Assembly (NCBI RefSeq): GCF_000805385.1
Contig: NZ_JTJW01000010.1
Coordinates: forward strand, 620,001-684,000
Length of the DNA stretch: 64,000 nucleotides
Origin: Mycolicibacterium setense
GTDB lineage: Bacteria; Actinomycetota; Actinomycetes; Mycobacteriales; Mycobacteriaceae
Direction: 5' to 3'
The notes under the pieces were generated by a model. It searched no databases, had not been told where the DNA came from, and saw nothing but the letters and a program-made list of their open reading frames with translations. A program made the translations under genes and the position numbers. This document shows positions 27,748 through 39,194 of this stretch, one piece after another (the first letter of the stretch is position 1; every line of letters starts with the position of its first letter).

Positions 27748-28597
27748 CCCGACCTCCAGATTCCCAGGCTTCCAGTACGGCGAGCGCGTCGACGGAGGCC
27801 ACCACATCATGCACCCGCACACCCCACGCGCCGTGCTGGGCGGCCAGCACCGAGATCGCGGCAGTCGCGGTCTCGCGCCCGTCCGGTGGCCGCGGTGTCC
27901 CGTCCGCACCGGCGAGCAACGTACCGAGGAAACGTTTGCGCGACGCCCCGACCAACACCGGGATCCCGGTGGCGACGAACTCGGGCAGTGCGTGCAGCAA
28001 GGCCCAGTTGTCCTGGGCGGTCTTCGCGAAACCCAGTCCGGGATCGATGATCAGCGCCTTGGGGTCGACCCCCGCGGCAACGGCGGCGTCGACCGCGCCG
28101 AGGAGTTCGGCGCGGACCTCGGCCACCACATCGGCATATCCGGGTGCGTGATGGGGCTGCTCGGCGCTGACCGAGCGCCAGTGCATCAGGATCCACGGCA
28201 CTTTCGCCTCGGCCAGCAGGGGCGCCATGTTCGGATCGGCGAGGCCGCCGGACACGTCGTTGACGATCTGCGCGCCGTTTTCCAGGGCGACCTTCGCCAC
28301 GTCGGCGTGCATGGTGTCGATGCTGACGGTGATCCCTTGGGAGGCAAGGGCTTCGATTACAGGAGCTACCCGGGCTGCTTCCACTGCCGGGTCCACCCGG
28401 GTCGCACCGGGACGCGTCGACTCTCCGCCGACGTCGATGATCGCGGCCCCCGCGGCGGCGAGTGCCAGCCCATGTTCCACTGCGCGATCGCGATCGATGA
28501 ACCTGCCACCGTCGGAGAAGGAATCGTCGGTCACATTCACCACGCCCATGACCTGCACACGCGTTTCGCGAGGGACAATCGGGCTGGGGAGATTCAC
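27740..28597 (-). CDS. folP: Dihydropteroate synthase
   Basis: Joins dihydropterin pyrophosphate and para-aminobenzoate; the sulfonamide target. It is 285 residues of TIM-barrel type with 'MGVVNVTDDSFSDGG', 'IIDVGGESTRPGA', 'DPGLGFAKT' and 'GASRKRFLG'. GTG 28597 is the start and overlaps folE by 4 bases. The neighbours identify it as the functional folate-operon copy (FolP1), not the FolP2-type paralogue. Confidence 0.96.
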   Translation of the reverse strand: MNLPSPIVPRETRVQVMGVVNVTDDSFSDGGRFIDRDRAVEHGLALAAAGAAIIDVGGESTRPGATRVDPAVEAARVAPVIEALASQGITVSIDTMHADVAKVALENGAQIVNDVSGGLADPNMAPLLAEAKVPWILMHWRSVSAEQPHHAPGYADVVAEVRAELLGAVDAAVAAGVDPKALIIDPGLGFAKTAQDNWALLHALPEFVATGIPVLVGASRKRFLGTLLAGADGTPRPPDGRETATAAISVLAAQHGAWGVRVHDVVASVDALAVLEAWESGGRVG

Positions 28598-29211
28598 TTT
28601 CGCAGGATAAGTTCCAGCGCCTCGGCCCGGGATGCCTTGTCGGTCTTGAACTGTCCGCGCACCGCCGATGTGGTGGTGACCGCGCCGGGCTTGCGGACAC
28701 CGCGCATGGCCATGCAGAGATGCTCGGCTTCGATCACCACGATGGCCCCGCGCGGATCGAGCTTGCGCATGAGCGCATCGGCGATCTGCGCGGTCAGACG
28801 TTCCTGCACCTGAGGGCGCTTCGAGTACAGGTCGACCAGGCGCGCGATCTTCGAGAGCCCGGTCACCCGGCCGTCCACCCCGGGGATGTAGCCGACGTGG
28901 GCCACCCCGTGGAACGAGACCAGATGGTGCTCGCAGGTGGAGTACAGGGGGATCTGCTTGACCAGCACGAGCTCGTCGTGCTCCTCGTCAAAGGTGGTGT
29001 TGAGCACCGCGTCCGGGTCGGTGTACAGACCGGCCATCAGCTCTTTGTACGCACGCGCCACCCGAGCCGGGGTGTCCACCAGACCCTGACGATCGGGGTC
29101 CTCACCGATGGCGATCAGCAGCTCGCGCACGGCCGCCTCGGCCCGCGGTTGATCGAACACCCGCGTGACCGTCTCGGTGTTGTTGTGGTGCTCGCGCAGC
29201 GACTGCGACAT
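28594..29211 (-). CDS. folE: GTP cyclohydrolase I
   Basis: First step of folate synthesis: GTP to dihydroneopterin triphosphate. It is 205 residues. Zinc ligands are in 'YSTCEHHLVSF' (Cys, His) and 'AEHLCMAMRGV' (Cys). A longer open frame upstream is rejected, because ATG 29211 has GGAGGC just before it and gives the normal family length. It lies 19 bases after ftsH and overlaps folP. Confidence 0.96.
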   Translation of the reverse strand: MSQSLREHHNNTETVTRVFDQPRAEAAVRELLIAIGEDPDRQGLVDTPARVARAYKELMAGLYTDPDAVLNTTFDEEHDELVLVKQIPLYSTCEHHLVSFHGVAHVGYIPGVDGRVTGLSKIARLVDLYSKRPQVQERLTAQIADALMRKLDPRGAIVVIEAEHLCMAMRGVRKPGAVTTTSAVRGQFKTDKASRAEALELILRK

Positions 29212-29230
29212 CGATGCCTCCGTTCTCGGA

Positions 29231-31567
<2,337 letters not shown>

Positions 31568-31700
31568 CGATCACTCGGCCGAGTTCGGCCCGGTCCTTCC
31601 AACGTGCGCAGTTGAGAACATCAAGGCTACCGCTAGACCAACGTCCGGCAGTTCCCGACGGTATCTAGCCGACGGCGAACGCCTGTGTTTGGGTGAGATC

Positions 31701-32624
31701 GTGCTCACACCTACCGAACGGTCAGTCGAGACCAATGGCGTGACGTTGAAGGTGACCGAGTCGGGTGAACGCGGGAGTCCGGTCGTGGTGCTGGCCCACG
31801 GATTCCCCGAGCTGGGCTACTCGTGGCGCCACCAGATCCCGGTGCTGGCGGCGGCCGGCTACCACGTGCTCGCGCCGGACCAGCGTGGCTACGGAGGATC
31901 GTCGCGGCCCGAGGACATCGACGCCTACAACATCACCGAGCTGACCGCGGACATCGCCGGGTTGCTCGACGACGTCGAAGCCGAACAGGCCGTGATCGTC
32001 GGCCACGACTGGGGCTCGCCGGTGGCCACCAACTTCCCGTTGTTCTTCCCGGAGCGGGTCAGCGCCGTGGTGGCCATGAGCGTGCCCCCGGTCCCGCGGG
32101 CGCCCGCGCCGCCCACGCAGATCTGGCGCAAGATCGTCGGCGACAACTTCTTCTACATCCTGTACTTCCAGGAACCCGGCGTCGCCGACGCCGCACTCGG
32201 TGACGACCCGCGACAATCGCTGCGCCGGTCCCTGGCGATGGAGGGCCTCGCCGAGCCGCCCGAGAACCTGGTCGATCGACCGTTGCCGCCCCTGCCGGAC
32301 TGGATCAGCGCCGACGAGTTCGAGCACTACGTGCGGGCCTACACCGAGACCGGATTCACCGGGCCACTGAACTGGTACCGCAACTTCGACCGGAACTGGG
32401 AGCTGACGGAGAACACCCCCGCGTCGACCATCACCGTGCCCACGCTGTTCCTGGCCGGCACCGCCGACCCGGTGCTGAGCTTCACCCCGCGCGACCGGGT
32501 GCGCGACGTGGTCACCGGCGACTACCGCGAAATCCTGCTCGACGGCGCCGGGCACTGGCTGCAGCAGGAACGGCCCGACGAAGTCAACAAAGCGCTGCTC
32601 GCGTTCCTGGAGGAAGTGAAGTGA
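31701..32624 (+). CDS. ephA: Epoxide hydrolase EphA-like alpha/beta hydrolase
   Basis: A 307-residue hydrolase with epoxide-hydrolase marks: oxyanion 'HGFPELGYSWRHQ', nucleophile Asp in 'VGHDWGSPVA', lid region with 'FFYILYFQEPGVAD', and catalytic His in 'DGAGHWLQQERP'. It aligns closely, from memory, with M. tuberculosis EphA. No ATG is available in a good place; GTG 31701 gives the expected start. It overlaps the next gene by 4 bases (GTGA) and heads a three-gene oxidation operon. Confidence 0.9.
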   Translation: MLTPTERSVETNGVTLKVTESGERGSPVVVLAHGFPELGYSWRHQIPVLAAAGYHVLAPDQRGYGGSSRPEDIDAYNITELTADIAGLLDDVEAEQAVIVGHDWGSPVATNFPLFFPERVSAVVAMSVPPVPRAPAPPTQIWRKIVGDNFFYILYFQEPGVADAALGDDPRQSLRRSLAMEGLAEPPENLVDRPLPPLPDWISADEFEHYVRAYTETGFTGPLNWYRNFDRNWELTENTPASTITVPTLFLAGTADPVLSFTPRDRVRDVVTGDYREILLDGAGHWLQQERPDEVNKALLAFLEEVK

Positions 32625-33796
32625 GTCCATTGAACTTCGGTGTGTTCATCACGCCGTTTCACCCGGTGGGCCAATCCCCCACCACCGCACTGCAATACGA
32701 CATGGACCGGGTCGAGGCGCTGGACCGGCTCGGCTACGACGAGGCATGGTTCGGCGAACATCATTCCGGTGGTTACGAACTCATCGCCTGCCCCGAGGTG
32801 TTCATCGCCGCCGCGGCCGAGCGAACACGACACATCAGGCTGGGCACCGGCGTGGTGTCGCTGCCGTATCACCACCCGCTCATGGTCGCCGACCGCTGGG
32901 TGCTGCTCGACCACCTCACCCGAGGCCGGGTGATGTTCGGGACCGGGCCGGGGGCGCTGCCGTCGGACGCCTACATGATGGGCATCGACCCCGTGGATCA
33001 GCGGCCGATGATGCAGGAATCCCTCGAGGCGATCCTGGCGCTGTTCCGCGCCGCGCCCGATGAGCGGATCGACCGCAAGACGGACTGGTTCACCCTGCGC
33101 GACGCCGCCCTGCACATCCGCCCGTATACTTGGCCTTATCCTGAAATTTCCACCGCCGCAATGGTTTCCCCATCGGGACCGCGACTGGCCGGGGCACTGG
33201 GCACCTCACTGCTCTCCCTGTCCATGTCGGTGCCCGGCGGCTTCGCGGCAATCGAGACCACCTGGGACACCGTGCGCGGCCAGGCCGCGAAATCGGGCCG
33301 ACCCGAGCCCGACCGCAAGAATTGGCGGGTACTGGGCATCATCCATCTGGCCGACACCCGCGAGCAGGCCATCGAGGACTGCACCTACGGTCTGCAGGAC
33401 TTCGCCAACTACTTCGGCGCAGCCGGTTTCGTGCCGCTGTCCGAGAAGACCGAGGACACCGGCACCGCGTACGAGTTCGTGGAAAACTATGCGTCGAAAG
33501 GCAATTGCTGCATCGGCACCACTGCCGACGCGATCACCTACATCCAGGATCTGCTGGACCGCTCAGGCGGATTCGGTACCTTCCTGCTCCTCGGCCACGA
33601 CTGGGCGCCACCGGCGGCGACATTCCATTCCTACGAGTTGTTCGCCCGTGAGGTGATACCGCATTTCAAGGGGCAACTCACCGCGGCGCAGGCGTCCCAC
33701 AACTGGGCCAAGGGCATGCGCGATCAACTGCTGGGCCGCGCCGGGCAGGCGATCGTCAACGCCATCACCGAACACACCACGGAGGGGAAGAGTTGA
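32621..33796 (+). CDS. Luciferase-like flavin-dependent monooxygenase (Rv3618-like)
   Basis: A 391-residue TIM-barrel enzyme of the bacterial luciferase family. Visible: 'YDEAWFGEHHSGGYE', 'IRLGTGVVSLPYHHPL', 'RVMFGTGPGALPSD' and 'RPMMQESLEAI', which form the flavin and active-site face. It probably hydroxylates or oxidises a small organic compound with reduced flavin supplied by a partner reductase. The start GTG overlaps ephA; its stop overlaps the zinc alcohol dehydrogenase. The substrate is unknown. Confidence 0.9.
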   Translation: MSPLNFGVFITPFHPVGQSPTTALQYDMDRVEALDRLGYDEAWFGEHHSGGYELIACPEVFIAAAAERTRHIRLGTGVVSLPYHHPLMVADRWVLLDHLTRGRVMFGTGPGALPSDAYMMGIDPVDQRPMMQESLEAILALFRAAPDERIDRKTDWFTLRDAALHIRPYTWPYPEISTAAMVSPSGPRLAGALGTSLLSLSMSVPGGFAAIETTWDTVRGQAAKSGRPEPDRKNWRVLGIIHLADTREQAIEDCTYGLQDFANYFGAAGFVPLSEKTEDTGTAYEFVENYASKGNCCIGTTADAITYIQDLLDRSGGFGTFLLLGHDWAPPAATFHSYELFAREVIPHFKGQLTAAQASHNWAKGMRDQLLGRAGQAIVNAITEHTTEGKS

Positions 33797-34806
33797 TGCG
33801 CGCCGCGGTCCTGCGCGACGGCCGGATGGTGGTCCGCGACGACGTACCCGAACCGGTGCCGGGGCCGGGCCAGGTGCTCGTCGAGGTGAAGGCCTGTGGA
33901 ATCTGTGGCTCCGACCTGCATTTCGCCGCCCACGGCGCTGACATGCTGGCGGCCGGCGCGGATATGGAGGGCGTGCCCGACCTGGACATCGACCTGGCCG
34001 GCGATGTCTTCATGGGTCACGAGTTCAGCGCCGAGATCCTCGACGCCGGCCCGGGAACCGACGCGCCCGCGGCCGGCACCCTGGTCACCTCGGTGCCGGT
34101 GCTGATCTCGGCCGGCGGTATCGCGCCGATCGTGTACAGCAACACCACCCTGGGCGGCTATGCCGAGAAGATGCTGTTGTCCGCACCGCTGCTGCTGCCG
34201 GTACCCAACGGTCTGAGCGCCGAACACGCCGCGCTCACCGAACCGATGGCCGTCGGTCTGCACGCGGTCAACGCGTCGCACATCGAACCCGGCGAGACGG
34301 CTCTCGTCGTGGGCTGCGGCCCGGTCGGCATCGCCGTCATCGCCACACTGAAGCTGAGGGGCGTGGAAACCATTGTGGCATCGGATTTTTCCTCCGTACG
34401 GCGAGAACTCGCCGCCACGATGGGCGCACACGTCACGCTGGATCCGGCCGAGGATTCGCCGTTCCATCGGTGCAAGCCCGCAGTGGTGTTCGAGGCGGTG
34501 GGCGCCCCCGGGATCATCGATGACGTGCTGCGTCGCGCACCAGCGGGCATCCGGCTGGTGGTGGCCGGAGTCTGCATGCAGCCCGATACCGTGCACCCGT
34601 TCTACGCGATCACCAAACAGATCAGCATCCAGTTCGTCTTCGGTTACGACCCCGCCGAGTTCGCCGGCTCGCTGCGAGCAATCGCCGAAGGCGACATCGA
34701 CGTCGGCCCGATGATCACCGGCACCGTGGGACTGGACGGGGTCAGCGCCGCATTCGGCGAACTCACCTCACCCGACCGGCACTGCAAAGTCCTGGTGACG
34801 CCGTGA
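33796..34806 (+). CDS. Zinc-type alcohol dehydrogenase-like protein, structural zinc site lost
   Basis: Medium-chain dehydrogenase of about 336 residues. Catalytic-zinc residues are present: Cys in 'CGICGSDLHF' and His/Glu in 'FMGHEFSAE'. The Rossmann loop is 'VVGCGPVGIAVIA'. The four-Cys structural-zinc lobe that normally follows is absent: the region 'LVTSVPVLISAGG' has no Cys. ATG 33796 is preferred over TTG 33793, with GGAGGGG upstream. It is coupled to the luciferase-like gene, so the operon likely oxidises a shared substrate series. Confidence 0.88.
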   Translation: MRAAVLRDGRMVVRDDVPEPVPGPGQVLVEVKACGICGSDLHFAAHGADMLAAGADMEGVPDLDIDLAGDVFMGHEFSAEILDAGPGTDAPAAGTLVTSVPVLISAGGIAPIVYSNTTLGGYAEKMLLSAPLLLPVPNGLSAEHAALTEPMAVGLHAVNASHIEPGETALVVGCGPVGIAVIATLKLRGVETIVASDFSSVRRELAATMGAHVTLDPAEDSPFHRCKPAVVFEAVGAPGIIDDVLRRAPAGIRLVVAGVCMQPDTVHPFYAITKQISIQFVFGYDPAEFAGSLRAIAEGDIDVGPMITGTVGLDGVSAAFGELTSPDRHCKVLVTP

Positions 34807-34826
34807 TGGCCCGGTAGGGTGCGGTC

Positions 34827-35549
34827 ATGCTGATCGCTGCGAATGCGAAGTTGCGAGTACTCGGCTTTGCCGCGGCGGGTTTGATCGCCGTCAGCGCAAG
34901 CGCATGCGATTCGGCGGGCCCCGCCGGGGGCCCGCCGGAGGGCGCCCGACAGGTGACCGTGGTGGGGTCCGGCCACGTTCAGGGCGTACCCGACACGTTG
35001 ACCGCCGATGTCGCGATGGAGTTCACCGCCCCGGACGTGTCGGGCGCGCTCAACCAGTCCAGCCAACGCCAGCAGGCCGTTATCGATGCGCTGGTCGGCT
35101 CCGGCATCGACCGCAAGGACATCAGCACCACCCAGGTCAGCGTGCAGCCCCAGTTCACCGAAACCACCATTTCGGGTTACCGGGCCAGCAATGCCATCAA
35201 GGTCAAGATCCGCGACACCGGCAAGGCCTCCCAGACCCTGGCATTGATCGCGAGCACCGGAGGGGACGCCACCCGCATCAACTCCGTCGACTATTCGATC
35301 GAGGACGATTCGGACCTGGTGCGCGACGCGCGCGCCCGGGCGTTCGACGACGCCAAGAACCGCGCCGAGCAGTACGCCGGGTTGTCGGGACTGCACCTGG
35401 GCAAGGTGATGTCGATATCGGAGCAGTCCGGTGGCTCCACCCCGCCCCCACCCACGCCGATGCCGCGCGCGACGATGCAGGCCGTGCCGCTGGAACCCGG
35501 TCAGCAGACGGTGGACTTCTCCGTGACGGTGATCTGGGAGCTCACCTAG
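34827..35549 (+). CDS. SIMPL-domain (DUF541) lipoprotein
   Basis: A 240-residue exported lipoprotein: signal peptide to about residue 26 with lipobox 'VSASACDS', then a full SIMPL domain ('RQVTVVGSGHVQGVPDTL', 'GALNQSSQRQQAVIDAL', 'ARARAFDDAKNRAEQYA'). A Pro-rich insert precedes the last beta strand. These proteins are periplasmic or envelope oligomers of unclear function. It follows the dehydrogenase by 20 bases and may be co-transcribed; its stop overlaps a convergent gene by 4 bases. Confidence 0.9.
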   Translation: MLIAANAKLRVLGFAAAGLIAVSASACDSAGPAGGPPEGARQVTVVGSGHVQGVPDTLTADVAMEFTAPDVSGALNQSSQRQQAVIDALVGSGIDRKDISTTQVSVQPQFTETTISGYRASNAIKVKIRDTGKASQTLALIASTGGDATRINSVDYSIEDDSDLVRDARARAFDDAKNRAEQYAGLSGLHLGKVMSISEQSGGSTPPPPTPMPRATMQAVPLEPGQQTVDFSVTVIWELT

Positions 35550-35884
35550 GCCGCGCGGTCGGCGGCCCGATCGGCCCGGTCGGCAGCCGCCGCTCGGAGT
35601 GCCGCGACTCGTTCGCGGATCCGGTACTCCGTGGAACGTGGCATCTCGGCGGGGCGGTAGCGCCCGTGCCGAACGCGATACACCCTGCCGTGGGCCATCT
35701 CCCAACGCAGAGCGTCGGAAATTGCCTTCGACGGCCGTCCCCTGACGGTGAATCCCTGATCCCCCAGCGCATCGACCAGATCGGCCACCGACTGCGCACC
35801 GTTCCGGAACAGGTGCGCGGTCAGTACATAACGAAGGGTCGTGCCCCGCAGCAGGAGTTTGTCCGTTGTGTCCGTTGCGTCCAT
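35546..35884 (-). CDS. Mycobacterial conserved small protein, winged-helix-like
   Basis: A 112-residue soluble protein. Residues 14-80 look like a winged helix ('AQSVADLVDALGDQGFTV' then 'RPSKAISDALRWEMAHGR' and 'VYRVRHGRYRPA'). The tail is an Arg/Ala-rich helix with repeated 'ADRA' units that may bind nucleic acid. The domain resembles a family spread in mycobacteria, but I cannot name a function. It is next to the repeat-rich non-coding block. Confidence 0.72.
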   Translation of the reverse strand: MDATDTTDKLLLRGTTLRYVLTAHLFRNGAQSVADLVDALGDQGFTVRGRPSKAISDALRWEMAHGRVYRVRHGRYRPAEMPRSTEYRIRERVAALRAAAADRADRAADRAA

Positions 35885-35951
35885 GGCATCACAGTGCCAA
35901 CCGGGGCCGACAAGTCACACCAGTCACCAATTCCGGCGGGGTATCCAATGA

Positions 35952-36242
35952 GCCCGGCTGTCAGCGACTTTTCAGCGACGATCGCCACAGCGACACCATG
36001 AACCCCACCAAACCCGTTGTCGCTGGCCGGTTTTGCCACGCCGGCGTCTCTGGCCCCATGAGCCTCACCAGTCCACCGCCCGGCTGTCAGCGACTCTGTC
36101 GCTGACAGGCGGGCAACCTGAAATCTGTTACGCACGAGGCATATTGCGACCCGAGTAACGCGAGTGCAGAACGCGCTTGTGGCCAGAGTGATCACAGATG
36201 ACCAGGGGGCGATTGTCGCTGAGAAGTCGCTAACAGCCGGGC
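35952..36242. mobile_element. MITE-like element with 35-bp terminal inverted repeats
   Basis: The 415 bases 35885-36299 hold no convincing gene. Inside them, 35952-35986 and 36208-36242 are 35-base inverted repeats with three mismatches, both beginning GCCCGGCTGT at the outer edge. In the middle is a palindrome built from the same sequence (36078-36114). CAGCGAC or its complement occurs at least seven times. No target duplication is evident next to the ends. A non-autonomous transposon or a structured regulatory repeat would both fit. Confidence 0.6.
36078..36114. repeat. Central palindrome of the repeat element
   Basis: A 17-base arm GCCCGGCTGTCAGCGAC, a 3-base loop TCT, and the inverted arm with one mismatch. 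The arm equals the outer 17 bases of the terminal repeats of the surrounding element, so four copies of this unit exist within 291 bases. Confidence 0.8.
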
Positions 36243-36299
36243 AAATCGGACATCGCTTGTCCGCGCCGACACGCCGACGCGCCGACGCGACTTATCCGC

Positions 36300-38525
36300 T
36301 CAACCGGCAGGCGCGATGTCGACGGGAATGCCGTTGAGCACAGCAGTGCCCGACAACGGGTCCAGATGGGTGCCGTCGTTGAGCTGATTGACATTGGCCC
36401 CGGGTCGGCTGGCCGCGAGGCGCTGACCGGTTCCGCCGCGGTCATGCCCCCAGCCGTGCGGCAGTGACACCACGCCGCGCCGCAGGCCGTCGTTCACCTC
36501 GATCGGGGCCAGCAGTTCACCGCCTGGCCCCTTGATCACGGCGATGTCGGTGAGTCCGAGATCGGCCGCGTCGGCGGGATGGATCTGCAGCGTGCACCGG
36601 TTGGAGCCGCCCGACAGTGCGGGCAGGTTGTGCATCCAGCTGTTGTTGGACCGCAGATGGCGGCGGCCGATCAGCAGGAACCCGCCTGCCGTGCGGCCCA
36701 GCGCATCGCGCAACCGGGCCACGTCGGCGACGATCGGTTCCGGTGCGAGTTCGATTCGCCCACTTGGTGTTCGCAATATCTCGGGGATCCGTGGGCGCAG
36801 CGGTCCGAGGTCGATGCCGTGCGGGTTGGCCTTCAGCCGCTCCAAGGTGAGCCCGTCGGGCTTGGTGCCGAACGCGTCACCGTAGGGCCCGAGCCGCAGC
36901 ATCATGTCGAGGCGGCGTTCATAGCCGGGGCCCGGGTACAGCATCGCGGTGAGCTCGTCGACAGTGCGCCCCGCCACCGGCGAATCGGGGTCGGCCGTCT
37001 CCTTCCCCAGCGTCGTCGCGATGACCTGTGCGTCGACCAGACCAGGATCGCCGTCGGCGCCGACGCCGTAGAGGATCAGCGCGAGCCGGGACAGGATCTC
37101 GGGCTCGTCGGGCCGTCCGTCCAGCGGCAGTGCCGGCGAGGAGTACCGCACGTTGTTGTGCACCGCCAGGTTGTTCAGTGCGACGTCGAAATGCGCGCTG
37201 CGGGCCGGCGGGGGCGGCGGCAGAATGACGTCGGCGTGGCGGGTGGTCTCGTTGAGGTACGGGTCGATGGAGAGCATGAATTCCACGCTGTCCAAGGCCC
37301 GGTCGAGGCGGTCACCGTCCGGCGCGGACAGCACGGGATTGCCGGCGATGGTGATCATCGCCTTGATCTGGCCCTCGCCGGCGGTGTCGATCTCCTCGGC
37401 GAGCGCGGCCGCCGGGAGTTCGGAGAGCGCTTCCGGGTAGCCCGACACCCGGCTGGCCCACCGCCCGGTCCTGAACCCGCGACCGGGTTTCGGCGGGCGC
37501 GGTGCCGGCGCGGTGGCTCCGAGCGCGAACATCGCTCCACCGGGGCGGTCGAGATTGCCGGTGAGGACGTTGATCACGTCGACCAGCCAGCTGCCGACGG
37601 TGCCGAACTCGACCGTGGAAGTACCGATCCGCCCGTAGACGGCGGCGGTCGGGGCCGCCGCGATCTCTCTGGCGAGCCAGCGGATATCGCCGGCCGTCAC
37701 CCCGCAGGCCTGCTCGACGGCCTCGGGCGAGAATTCGTCGGCCAGCACGCGCACCTGCTCCAAACCGGTGACGTGCTCGGCCAGCCGCCCGAGATCGACG
37801 AGGCCCTCGTCGAACAGGACGTGCACGACGGCGAACAGCAGCGCCGCGTCGGTGCCGGGCCGCGGCGCGAGGTGCCGGTCGGCCAACTCGGCGGTGCGGG
37901 TGCGCGCCGGGTCGATGACGGTGAGCTTGCCGCCGCGTTTGCGCAGTGCCCGCAGCTTGCCCGGAAAATCGGCGGCCGTGGCCAGGCTGCCGTTGGACAC
38001 CAGCGGATTCGCACCGATGATCACCAGATAGTCGGTGCGGTCGAGGTCGGGTACGGTGAACGCGACCGGGCTGCCGAACATCAGGCCCAACGAGACGTGC
38101 TTGGGCATCTGGTCCAGCGTGCTGGCGCTGAACACCTGCCGGGTGCCCAGGCCCTTGACGATCAGCGGCGCGTACAGGCTGCCCGCGATGGTGTGCGCGT
38201 TCGGATTGCCCAGGTACACCCCGACCGAGGCGCCGCCGTGCGCGCCGATGACTGCGCCGAGCCGTTCGGCGACGACGGCGTACGCCTCGTCCCAGGTGGC
38301 CTCGGTCAGAATGCCGTCGCGTCGGATCAGCGGATGCGTCAGCCGGTCCGGATCGTTGTCGAGCTCGCCGAAGCTGGCGCCCTTCGGACAGATGAACCCC
38401 GCACTGAACACGTCGTCACGATCGCCGCGGGCAGCGGTCACCCGATCGTCGGCGATGGTGAGTGTCAGGCCGCAGGTGGCCTCGCAGAAGGGGCAGATCC
38501 GAAGGGCCGTGCGGGTGTCAGCCAT
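36300..38525 (-). CDS. Molybdopterin-dependent oxidoreductase (formate dehydrogenase-like)
   Basis: A 741-residue Mo/W-bisPGD enzyme of the DMSO-reductase superfamily. It starts with a 4Fe-4S site, Cys11, Cys14, Cys18 and Cys46 ('CPFCEATC ... ICPKG'). Then come 'YLGNPNAHT', 'GANPLVSNGSLAT' and the C-terminal pterin-binding beta-barrel ('VSLPHGWGHDRGGTG'). No Tat signal, so it is cytoplasmic. The substrate cannot be assigned; formate, nitrate-like or other oxyanion roles are possible. It stands alone, next to the MITE-like element. Confidence 0.88.
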   Translation of the reverse strand: MADTRTALRICPFCEATCGLTLTIADDRVTAARGDRDDVFSAGFICPKGASFGELDNDPDRLTHPLIRRDGILTEATWDEAYAVVAERLGAVIGAHGGASVGVYLGNPNAHTIAGSLYAPLIVKGLGTRQVFSASTLDQMPKHVSLGLMFGSPVAFTVPDLDRTDYLVIIGANPLVSNGSLATAADFPGKLRALRKRGGKLTVIDPARTRTAELADRHLAPRPGTDAALLFAVVHVLFDEGLVDLGRLAEHVTGLEQVRVLADEFSPEAVEQACGVTAGDIRWLAREIAAAPTAAVYGRIGTSTVEFGTVGSWLVDVINVLTGNLDRPGGAMFALGATAPAPRPPKPGRGFRTGRWASRVSGYPEALSELPAAALAEEIDTAGEGQIKAMITIAGNPVLSAPDGDRLDRALDSVEFMLSIDPYLNETTRHADVILPPPPPARSAHFDVALNNLAVHNNVRYSSPALPLDGRPDEPEILSRLALILYGVGADGDPGLVDAQVIATTLGKETADPDSPVAGRTVDELTAMLYPGPGYERRLDMMLRLGPYGDAFGTKPDGLTLERLKANPHGIDLGPLRPRIPEILRTPSGRIELAPEPIVADVARLRDALGRTAGGFLLIGRRHLRSNNSWMHNLPALSGGSNRCTLQIHPADAADLGLTDIAVIKGPGGELLAPIEVNDGLRRGVVSLPHGWGHDRGGTGQRLAASRPGANVNQLNDGTHLDPLSGTAVLNGIPVDIAPAG

Positions 38526-38570
38526 GCCTGCGATTCTGCGCCGAGCGGTTCCGTTTCGTAAGCCTTCGGC

Positions 38571-39149
38571 TTAGCCCTGTCCGTACACCTTGGGTTCGAG
38601 AGTGCCGATGTAGGGCAGGTCGCGGTAGCGCTCGGCGTAGTCCAGGCCGTAGCCGACGACGAACTCGTTGGGGATGTCGAAGCCCACATAGGCGACATCG
38701 AGTTCGGTCTTGACGGCCTCGGGCTTGCGCAGCAGCGTGCACACCCGCAGCGAGCGGGGGTGCCGAGTGGCCAGGTTGCGCAGCAACCAGGACAAGGTGA
38801 GCCCCGAGTCGATGATGTCCTCGACGATCAGCACGTCGCGGTCGTTGATGTCGCGGTCGAGATCTTTGAGGATGCGCACCACACCGGAGGACGACGTGGA
38901 CGAGCCGTATGAGCTGACCGCCATGAACTCCAGCTGCGTGGGCAGCGGGATGGTCCGGGCCAGATCGGTGACGAACATGACCGCCCCCTTGAGCACGGTC
39001 ACCAACAGCAGATCGTCGTCACCCAGGTCGTCGCGGTACTGCTCGGCGATCGCCTCGGCGAGTTCGACGGTGCGGGTCCGGATCTGCTCCTCGGACAACA
39101 GCACCGATTTGATGTCTCCCGCATACAGCTCAGCAGAGTCGACAGGCAC
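38571..39149 (-). CDS. hpt: Hypoxanthine-guanine phosphoribosyltransferase
   Basis: Purine salvage enzyme. It is 192 residues from GTG 39149. The PRPP loop is 'LIVEDIIDSGLTLSWLL', the flexible loop is 'VSSYGSSTSSSGVV', and the base-binding end has 'VGFDIPNEFVVGYGLDY'. The frame is open about 12 codons further upstream, so the start is not certain. It follows tilS by 45 bases in the dacB-metalloprotease-tilS-hpt series; the tilS-hpt pair is conserved across many bacteria. Confidence 0.94.
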   Translation of the reverse strand: MPVDSAELYAGDIKSVLLSEEQIRTRTVELAEAIAEQYRDDLGDDDLLLVTVLKGAVMFVTDLARTIPLPTQLEFMAVSSYGSSTSSSGVVRILKDLDRDINDRDVLIVEDIIDSGLTLSWLLRNLATRHPRSLRVCTLLRKPEAVKTELDVAYVGFDIPNEFVVGYGLDYAERYRDLPYIGTLEPKVYGQG

Positions 39150-39194
39150 TGCAACAGCGTGCCATGCGAGCGGGCCGCTTACCAACGCGGATCG

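Noticed and set aside
35821..36195. Small open frames on both strands across the repeat block
   Set aside because: They consist mostly of the repeated GCCCGGCTGTCAGCGAC units, with no ribosome site and no coherent protein features.
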